A stretch of DNA of 64,000 nucleotides from contig OX438754.1 of the NCBI GenBank assembly GCA_949316235.1, positions 1,364,001 to 1,428,000 on the forward strand, written 5' to 3'. A model generated the notes under the pieces. It was given only the letters and a program-made list of their open reading frames with translations, had not been told where the DNA came from and ran no database searches. This document shows, in pieces, positions 55,107 through 64,000 of the stretch. This DNA comes from Oegoconia quadripuncta (taxonomy: Eukaryota; Arthropoda; Insecta; Lepidoptera; Autostichidae). Made by a program: the position numbers and the translations under genes. Every line of letters starts with the position of its first letter. Within the stretch, counting starts at the first letter, position 1.

Positions 55107-57730
55107 GATATTTACCAAAATAGATACAAAGAACTACATTAGGGGTAGGTGGCCCCACTAGCCGGTCCTATGAACCGGTTGTCAATTTTTGATGGTGTTG
55201 GTCCAGTATGTTAATAGTACATAGTATATCAACTAGGATGTGAGTTACTATGTGACCCTGAGACGACTGGAGGTGGTTGCGGCACCCCTCAATTGCCTAG
55301 TTGATATAATGTTTGCTATTCCATACAGTGTTAGTTAAGGAACAGTTTGAGATTTTGTACAGATTTTAATAGTCGCTTGTTAGACGGAGTTTAAATGGAT
55401 ATACGATTAATATAAGTGGGTACTACATAGAGTGTTTGTTAAATATTAAATGAGGCTGGGCTCTGGTTAACGCGAGGATGGCTTGGCGTGTCCTGTTCCT
55501 AATAGACTTTATTTTTAATGAAACAAGGCTGATTTTTGGTAAACAATAGTACGGGTATTGTAATTTATAGTTTGTGTAAGTGAAAAATCAGGTCGAAAAT
55601 AAATCTTATTTGAAACTCACGTTAAGTTATTCTCGCTTAGACTTCGTGTTACTCGGTGACGACACTAACGCAATAGAGTTTAATAAAAGAAACCTTTCCG
55701 TTGTAATGTGACATAGTTACTACTAAAAAAACTAATGTAAATAGTTAATATATTGCCCGTTTTAGGCAACAGCACGTTTGTACATAAAATAATCGGCCTG
55801 AGATTAAAAAAGTTAAGCGTCTAAGACAATAAGGTAGTAATGGCGCGAAAATTATAACCTAAAACATGTCGCGTTTTTATGAAATTGGAAGCTTTTTACT
55901 TTCATGTATCATAAATATACGACATGTTGCGTAATATATATATATATATTACATAGTAAAGCAGTGCCTCCATATAGTACACAATATAGGGTCATCCTTA
56001 GAAATGTTATAAAATAGATTTCACCGTTAGTGCAACATTAATCGTACAAAATATAGACCAAAATGAAATCCAAACACCTAACTAATTCACGTGTAAATAA
56101 CATGAAAATATTTATGGATGTTGAAAAATGTTTACAGTTTTTTTTTTTCTATACATAGACAGGTAAGCCTTAGACGCTATCAGTTACCTTGACACTTACA
56201 TTCCAGTCTTAATATTTTGTTATCTACTTATCATATTACATCACAATTACCTTAAAATTCTTATGTACCTTTAACTGAAATGCCCATTTTTTTTTATATA
56301 TATCCTTGTTACAGTTTTTATCGGTAATCTTTAACGTTTTAACACTTGTTGTTACATTCTAGATACTTAAAAATACCTAAGAAATAACAAGTAGATAGTA
56401 TAAAAAGTAATTGTAAAATTATAAAAAAAATATACCTTATATATAAAGATAATTTATTACAACGAACTGCTGATGATATTATTATGAGAATATTTGAAAT
56501 AATTTATTTGAACACTGACATTGTTGTTAGACGATAGGGGTTTGTAAGGATTACTATGTAGTTACTCTCTCTTATTGAAATGAAGTCATTGAAAAACTTT
56601 TTTTTGTGGTAATTGGACTTGAATAACATAGATTTTTATACTATATTAGACAATATGACTTGGTTATTTTTAATTAATTGATGACATGTCGTTTTTACAA
56701 GCATGCGTTATGAATTATGAATAATCACGTTTTAGTGATTTTCTTCCCCATGTTTATTGAAATCCGTTATCCCTCGTCGATTAAACGACAATATTGTTCA
56801 AATTCTAATCAAATAAAAAGGCTTTTAAGTCACACGTGGACCAAATTTGATTTTGTTTTGTGGACAGGAATTAAAAGAAATCGTGTTTTGAGACATTAAA
56901 GCCATTCGATGAAGTAATCATCGATAATAGTGTTATTATTAAAATCACGTTTAATTAATTATAAAATCTTTAATCACTGATGATTTTGAATAAATGAAAT
57001 TCCGACATCGCTGCTTAAATGGAAGTAGATATTAAAAGGTATAGTGATATATTGTGGCGTCATATGAAAAAACTATAGTGTGACATTGTATTTAAGGAAG
57101 ATTACATTTGGAAGTCAATAAACCCCCATTCTTTTTTTAATTCTTGGAATTTCTGTCCAAAAATCGCACTGCTCCGTGATTTACGCCTTTAAAAATATTA
57201 TAATAAAATATATCCATTCGATTTTAATTTCAAAATTGACCTCAACCTTCAACTAGCAATCCTGCGTATGGTTAAGAGGCTCATTACTATGACATTTAAA
57301 AACCGGCCAAGTGCATATTGGACCACGCTCCTTAGGGTTCCGTAGAATATACATATTAAAACCATATTGACAAATTTAATTCATTGTATGGTTTTTAGAC
57401 TATGTTGTTATTGTACATTTTCCCAGATAGATTAGAAATTTTAAAATGACGTCTAATTTTTCAAGTTTTGCTACTTCTACTATAAATAGTAGTAATATAA
57501 ATATACTTAAAAGTTTCACTTAATGCATTACTTAATTATTTTATAGTACATCATTGTTTACTAGAATTGTTTACGAATATCAATTACTTTAAAATTTAAA
57601 TTATTTGACTTAACTACCATTATTTCATTCCGAGTAAGCGCAAATATCTCTCGCTCTTTCATTTGGATGCAGCAATAAATAGCGCTATCACTATCTCAGT
57701 CTTCAGTGTACTTGAGATCTGTTTTTAGAC
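55107..57730 (+). other. Presumed 3' UTR and flank of the receptor gene
   Basis: No SINE or LINE was recognised for about 2.2 kb after the stop codon, unlike the introns. aataaa-type signals occur, for example near 55600 and 57117. A TA dinucleotide run is near 55938. The true poly(A) site cannot be set. A short scrap of common repeat is at 57300-57350. Confidence 0.5.
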
Positions 57731-57750
57731 AGGACAATAGATATAAGTCC

Positions 57751-57832
57751 ATCTTATCTAAATCTGCCGCCAAGCAACAATGTTAATAATATTGTTGTGT
57801 TCCGGTTGTCAGAGATAAGATAGTCAGTTAGT
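57751..57832 (+). mobile_element. Family B SINE scrap
   Basis: cttatctaaatctgccgcca through gttgtcagagataagatagt only. Confidence 0.65.
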
Positions 57833-58126
57833 CAGGTATGAGAGTAAATAGAAATCACTGTCAATTTTTTTAAAACTTTTTATAATTTTGTTGGCCTTAT
57901 TAATAAGAGTATAAGTGAAACAGCTGTGACATGGAGATCAACAGACAGACAGACGAACATAGCAAAACAATAAGGTCTTCATATTTGACTGTGTGAGTTG
58001 TGAATGAACGGTTATTATGTCATTTATAACGATATCAGATGTTATTTTTATAAACAAAAAATAATAACTAAAAACTTGACTACGGAATCCTCAAATTGAT
58101 GGTCATAATTGCAACAATAAATAAAT

Positions 58127-58362
58127 AAATAATAAATAAATATTTCGGACACTTACACCAATCATCTAGTTCCAAACTAAGCAAAGCTTGTGCTATGGAT
58201 ACTAGATAACGGATAAACATACATAAATATTTATATAAACATCCAAGACTCGGGAATAAATGTTCGTATTCATCATACAAACATTTACCCTTCACGGGAT
58301 TCGAACCCACAACCGTTGGTTTCACTGATAGGGTGACTATCCACTACACCAATTGGTCGTCC
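58127..58362 (-). mobile_element. tRNA-derived SINE, family A
   Basis: Well-preserved minus-strand copy; the head ends near accaattggtcgtc at 58348-58361. Confidence 0.85.
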
Positions 58363-61300
58363 AATCCTTTCAATGTCTTCAACACGGTCTTCATTGATTG
58401 CTTATCAATCGAATGCACAACTTAAATGGTTTTCAAATCCAATAAGTATACAAAGCTATGTTACTCGGGCCATTTTCCTTTTTTTAGTAAGAAAGTTCGT
58501 TGTTCTTTGTTCCATATCACAATTTATATCTACCTCATTTTCTTCGTTGTAAGATTCTTTTAGATGTTAAAATTAATGTTGAATCGATTAAGTTTTCTGT
58601 AATTTTGCCCATCGACCTGTGGTTATAGATGATACCTAAAACAAGGCACTTACTGGTTAGTTAGTATTTTATTTATTTATTCATAAGTACTACTTAGGTT
58701 TTTTGTATTATATTGACTTGTTTCACTGTTACCTAAATTTTGTGGCCTTTATACACTAGACTTGTTGTGGAAAGATTTCTTAGAAACACATAAATCCTCA
58801 TTCGTAACTGGTTTCGTTAAAAGAAAGAAAAAAATGTTGCTAAAAATTCTGTGAAATGTTTAAATATCGAGTGAATTTGAGAGCAAAATAAAAAATAAGT
58901 CTCCGCCTAAATCGAATAAATTTTTGTTATCGGAATATGAACTGAAAGTAATACTATTGTAACGATAATTTTGCTAATCATTATGATATTCTCCCACAAG
59001 TCTCGTGATTATAGGCAAAATTTTAATTTTTCAAATAAATTTTTATATTTAAGTACATGCATAGGTACAACAACTTCTTTATATAGATCTTCGGTAAATT
59101 TCATTTGATTTTAAGTGGTTATTTTTTAATTTTTTAAACACCAAGCAAGCGCTTCGCGATTTTCATTATTGTTTATTATGACACATCAGTTAAGAAGCAC
59201 CTAGGTACAATTTATATAAAGATATATTATGTAAGTTGTATTGAATAGAGTTGTGTGTTTTGAAAAGTGATAATTAAAAAAAAAAATACTTTAAAAATCA
59301 TTTTATTATACAGCGTCGCATTAAGTTAAGAACGTTCCTATTAAGGACAAAATGAGACTCTGAAATAGGGAAAAAATATCCGCTGTTCCATAGAAAAAAT
59401 TTTAGCTATTGGAGAAAAATACATGGAACAGCTGTTTTTTTTTTGGGGTTAGAAAATTGTTTCTCAATCGTTCTTCGGTTTTACGGTCTGATTCAGGCTT
59501 TAAAAGGAACGTACTTATTAGGACCTTATATTATTTGTATTAAAATAAAGTTATTAAGTTGAGTTTGGTTGGATTTTCTAAATTAACGAAATGTACTAAT
59601 TACTAAATAATTAAAATAACTTTTTAAAACACATAATCGTTGTTGTAAATAGGTATTATAAATATAAATATAAAATCCGTTTTAAAATTAAATTTAAAGG
59701 AAGAGAACGCCGACTAAGTACCTGAAACTTCAATTACACTAAGTTTTTAACTTAGGCGTAGTATTAGGTCTATTAAAAAATCTAGAATTTTACCTCGACG
59801 CTAGGTTTTATCACAGGGTCTAAGCTTCGAATCTGATTTCAAGGGCTCGGTTAACGATGCTGTTTTTATTTTTATATGCCTGTATTTATTAACACAGTAT
59901 TCTTTTTTCTACGTGCAAAGAATTTCGCTGTTGTCTTTATGAAATTATATGGATTTGTTTTTGTGTTTATTATTTACATTGATAAGGACCAACCTTCAGC
60001 CAAAAATTAACAATCTATTTCTCACATGTCAAATACGTTAATTATGCGTTAATATTTTATTTCTTTAATGTCTGTACGGTACTTAACCACTTTGATGTCA
60101 CATATTATTATAATTATCATTACCTGTAAAAATCTTCACTACGAACTTGGAAAATCTAGATAAGTCTAGAATAAATACACCAGTTAAAATTATTTGCCAA
60201 GTGGAATAGGTTCCTAAACTGCAACTTGTAAAATGTTCAAAACACCTAAACCGTAGATGTAGGTATGTATAATTATTAAAATAATTCTATATTTCGTACC
60301 ATTAATAACCATAATAATGATGTCAGTAATTATTATGTAATTGACTTTTTAATGTTTAGTACGTAATATGTTGACATGATTCACAAGTTCACTCGAGGTT
60401 GTGTTATATTTATTTTTTTACCGTTTATTATTATATAAGATTGTATGGTATAACAAACATTTTTGCTGTCAATGTTAATGTTTTATTTTTACTAATTAAT
60501 ATTGTGAAACCAAAATGTTAATAATTCAACGCAATGACAGATACCTGAATGATGTACAATGTGTTTTTTTTTTGTAAACTAATTTATTTAATACGTATTT
60601 ACAGTAAGTTTCATTTTGTATTACAAGTATTTTCACTATGTATCCTATTTTGATTAAAACAAATAGTTTTGAAATGCACTTAAAAATAAATTTAAAAAAA
60701 TATGATATTAAATTGGTAATAAATGTACCTAAATTGGAATAGAGTACCTACTTTTACTTTTCAAGTTTTAATCAAAATTAGGACCAAACTGTTTGTAGTA
60801 AATTAAGATTAATAGTAGACTCACTGAAACACGGTTATTATTAATTTTAATGATAAATAATTCTACAGTTTAACATTGGCTCGTCCGTCCTTGGAGTGAA
60901 AGAAAATAATAATAAATAAACAAAAGCCTGATAATTGTGCCTGTGAGAATAATTTCGAGTCTCATTTTTCGAATATATTTAATTGTAAAAAATCGGCACG
61001 TGTAAGAAATATTAATAATTTCTAATCTATAATATTGTCGGGGAATTTGCTTTTTATACATATTATGTGGCTTAAAAACTATTTTCACTTTGGACTATTT
61101 GAGCAAATTATATTATTTTGAGTGACATTAATTAATTATTATTAAGTATATTTTAAAATTCTATAGTGTGTTAAATCTATGTTTGAGTTTCTCAAATTTA
61201 TCAAATATGTTAGTTTCAAACATGACACGTGCCTGTGTAAATTTTATGATATTTTTAAGTTTATTCGCCCCATTATATTAATGCAATCATTTAAATACAC

Positions 61301-62360
61301 AGACATAGTTTATTCGTTTAGTCTAAGTCAAGTCGGTCTTTAAGTAAATTCACTCAAGGATAATAAGCATGACAACGGGCATCAAAATATTAAGATATTT
61401 TTCATATCCTTTTTATTTATTATACAGATTATAAGTTAACGAGATCGATTAACTAATCTGCGATACATAAAATCACCAATGTAATCAAAGTCAATAAAAT
61501 TCTGGTGTATTTTTTTATTCATAACTGGTCAGAACGCTTTATTTCAATAACTTTCAACAGTTGGGGTACTTACAGTCAGAAAACAACGTTATTAACATTG
61601 CTGCCTCTTGGATAAGATGATGATAGCTAGCCAGTTGGACATTAAAAAATACTAGGTATTGTGACAATTTTTGAAGTTTAAAAATTTTAAGAATTATTTT
61701 TATATGCTGTCGGGTGTCTAGCTGGTTATAAGTTACATCGATCTTGCTTTATAATCTGTCTTCAATATACAACCACACATTCCAATCCATTGCAATAGTT
61801 TTTTTTTATTAACAGATTCTTTTATTGTAAATATTGTTAATATCTATGTTATTTTTAGATTAAATTAAGTATTGTTCAAGTCTCGATTACAAAGCAATAG
61901 AGTAGATTTATATAATTTTGTTAAAAGTTATTGCTTTTAATTGCGATGTTTTTTTTATGAACTAAATATTTTTTGTAAACTTTTTATCTCATTATGCAGA
62001 AGCAATAGAACTAGGGACCTACGTATTATAATAATTTTTTCATACATTTTAATAGTGATATATTATGAGAAATTGTTTTAACAAATTCTACAGTAACGTT
62101 GATTTTTCATAAGTTCTAATTTTGTTCGACGACAGAAATCGAAACTACTCATATAACCCAATTTTATATGACATGTAAGTACTTAGAAAGGGATGCGTCC
62201 AAATATATTAGTATTGTATAGTTTATGTTAACGTCATAGATACAGGACCCGATAGTGAAGATAAATGAGAAGCAAAACGTCACATTTGAAAAAGTTGCTT
62301 GCTTACTTTCAATTATTAATAATGTTTTTTTATTAAATACGAATTGTTGAAAAACTATGT
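58363..62360. other. AT-rich, no gene seen
   Basis: No coding exon or large repeat was recognised. A family B SINE scrap is at about 61590-61650. Whether this is 3' UTR or intergenic cannot be decided. Confidence 0.5.
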
Positions 62361-62366
62361 AGAGCG

Positions 62367-62537
62367 GTATACCGAATTACACTTCTGCGAAGAACGTTTC
62401 GCCGAGGCATAATTCACCGAATGCCGAGTACACTGCGAAGTTTGTTTCTATTAAAAATGTTGTTCATGTATTAGCCCCGCAATATACTCGGCTTCGGTGA
62501 AAAGTTCTTTGGAGAAATGTAACTCAGTAGGTATAGT
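62367..62537. mobile_element. Possible small inverted-repeat element
   Basis: The left tataccgaattacacttctg pairs imperfectly with the right aaatgtaactcagtaggtat, and cgaatgccgagta with tactcggcttcgg inside. A single copy in the window. Confidence 0.45.
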
Positions 62538-64000
62538 ATTCTTCATTCACAGGGTGTCCCATTTCAATGGGCTCTGGAGCGGATAGTACCCCGTCGACCA
62601 CCGACCGTACTAAACTTACAATGAAGTTTGCTTTGTATAAAATTGGCTGTGGTCAAAAATGATTAGTGTCAAGGAGGTCCAATATATCTTATTATTTAAA
62701 AAAATTAACCCCTATCACATTGCAAAATAATATTTTTTTTTGTTTATTGGCTTGCAGTACCAAAGTAAAATAAGTTTATTGCGGTCAATTAAAAGTAATT
62801 TTTATTGAATGCTAATATTAAACAATCTCGGCTACCAATATAATTTTGCGCTTGCTAATTATTCGTAAAAAGAAGAAAATATAATTTCGATGGTGACTTC
62901 ACTATCCGTCCGAGGGTATTGACGTGGTACACTCATTTAATTTTAACCTTCTAAAAAATATTTCCCAGTGTAATTTTGCATTACATTAAAATCTTTGTTG
63001 TGTTCAATCGTTAGCTATAAAGATTGCAAAAGTCACACGGGTCCTTAACAGTGTTGCATTTTTGTGGTGTTGCTTTTTTTGTTCACTTATTGTACGATTG
63101 ATAAAGTTGGTGGCATTCTTTGCAACTATTTTTCATGTGAAATGTAAAACTAAAGTTGTTAATAGATTCTTTACCAAACATCGAAGAAAAGGGGGGACCA
63201 GTCTCTATAGCATATTGGATCTTGTTATAAATAATTAAGCTTGTTGATCGAGTTATTTCATAAGATGTACGAACAATTTACCCTTTTAATGTATGGAAAT
63301 GTAAAGATGAAAAATGTTTTTTATTTTATATATAACTAGAACAGAGCATGCAATTGCAATTTATCTCAACACAAACATTCGATTAGTATAGAGTATAGGT
63401 ATATATTTATACATGGATTCTATTGTTATAATTGTGTTCAATACATTTACGTGTGATCCTAACACAGGACGACCTGTACCGTAGGGATCAACCAAAGTGT
63501 ATTTAACACCAAGTTTAAACTCCATTTTGATAAATAGGTGTATAGGTATTTAAAACAAATCAAAAGTACAAATAAAACAAACAAAGAAACTTGAAACAAT
63601 AATATTAAAAAAGAAAGGATATTTCCAACTATTTTTATATAATAATGGAAATTAATATTAACAATTACGACTTATTATCAGTAAGCAGTGCACATTTCGC
63701 GAAATAAAATTAAGAGAATTCTTTTCACTGTTAAAAAAAAATATTCTACCTATTTTTTCTATAATTGACAGCTCTGCAAAGCTGTGTTGTGTTTGAGGTT
63801 AATTTTTAATGTCGTATTTTCAAATTTGATGATTCTTCTTTTGTTACTCCAATATAAAATTGATAACAATCTTACACGATAGAGAACGGAACCCTGTTGA
63901 TTTGCCAGTTTTTTTTGGCGATTCAATTATTTTTGCCTGAGCTATAGTTGCAAGAACACCACACGATTACAGGTGTATGCTAAGAAGTTGTTGTGTAATA
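62538..64000. other. AT-rich, no gene seen
   Basis: Nothing assignable. Confidence 0.45.

Noticed and set aside
4968..58362. tRNA genes suggested by A and B box sequences
   Set aside because: The tRNA-like parts are followed by long shared bodies and A/T-rich tails and lack full cloverleaf pairing; they are SINE heads.
1..64000. CRISPR array or bacterial defence system
   Set aside because: No regularly spaced identical repeats; the sequence is clearly animal nuclear DNA.

Overview
This window looks like nuclear DNA of a moth or butterfly (Lepidoptera). It is AT-rich and carries many tRNA-derived SINEs, many 5'-truncated non-LTR retrotransposon tails, and small inverted-repeat DNA elements. 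One large multi-exon gene of animal type runs through it. There are no operons, ribosome binding sites or phage/bacterial genes. The species cannot be named from the sequence alone.

The host gene lies on the + strand. I could join 23 coding exons between 5900 and 55106 by splice sites, phase and domain content. Together they encode about 1,034 residues of a type I membrane receptor: four Ig domains, five fibronectin type III (FN3) domains, one transmembrane helix and a cytoplasmic tail of about 160 residues. This is the layout of protogenin/IGDCC4 in the DCC/neogenin subclass. The first visible exon is already inside Ig1, so the signal peptide and promoter lie upstream of the window. Two points stand out in the gene: a GC-AG intron just before the transmembrane exon, and an FN3 exon whose expected reading frame slips and returns.

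Layout: 1-5899 is repeat-filled upstream intron. 5900-6685 holds Ig1. 6686-24773 is an 18-kb intron of nested repeats. 24774-31291 holds Ig2 and Ig3. 36072-37762 holds Ig4 and the start of FN3-1. 37763-41483 is an intron with a second protein-coding locus, a Crypton-like tyrosine recombinase with one intron and one in-frame stop. 41484-52543 holds the rest of FN3-1 to FN3-5. 53083-55106 encodes the membrane segment and tail. 55107-64000 is AT-rich, with far fewer repeats than the introns, and probably starts with the 3' UTR.

The introns record successive insertions. Three tRNA-derived SINE families, at least two inverted-repeat element families (one with TA target duplications), and several LINE families recur. 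Some insertions sit inside one another with readable target-site duplications. A retroelement-type ORF with a recurring PDG...WDATC motif appears four times and is the least familiar coding module here. I ran no searches; family names come from recognised motifs and architecture.
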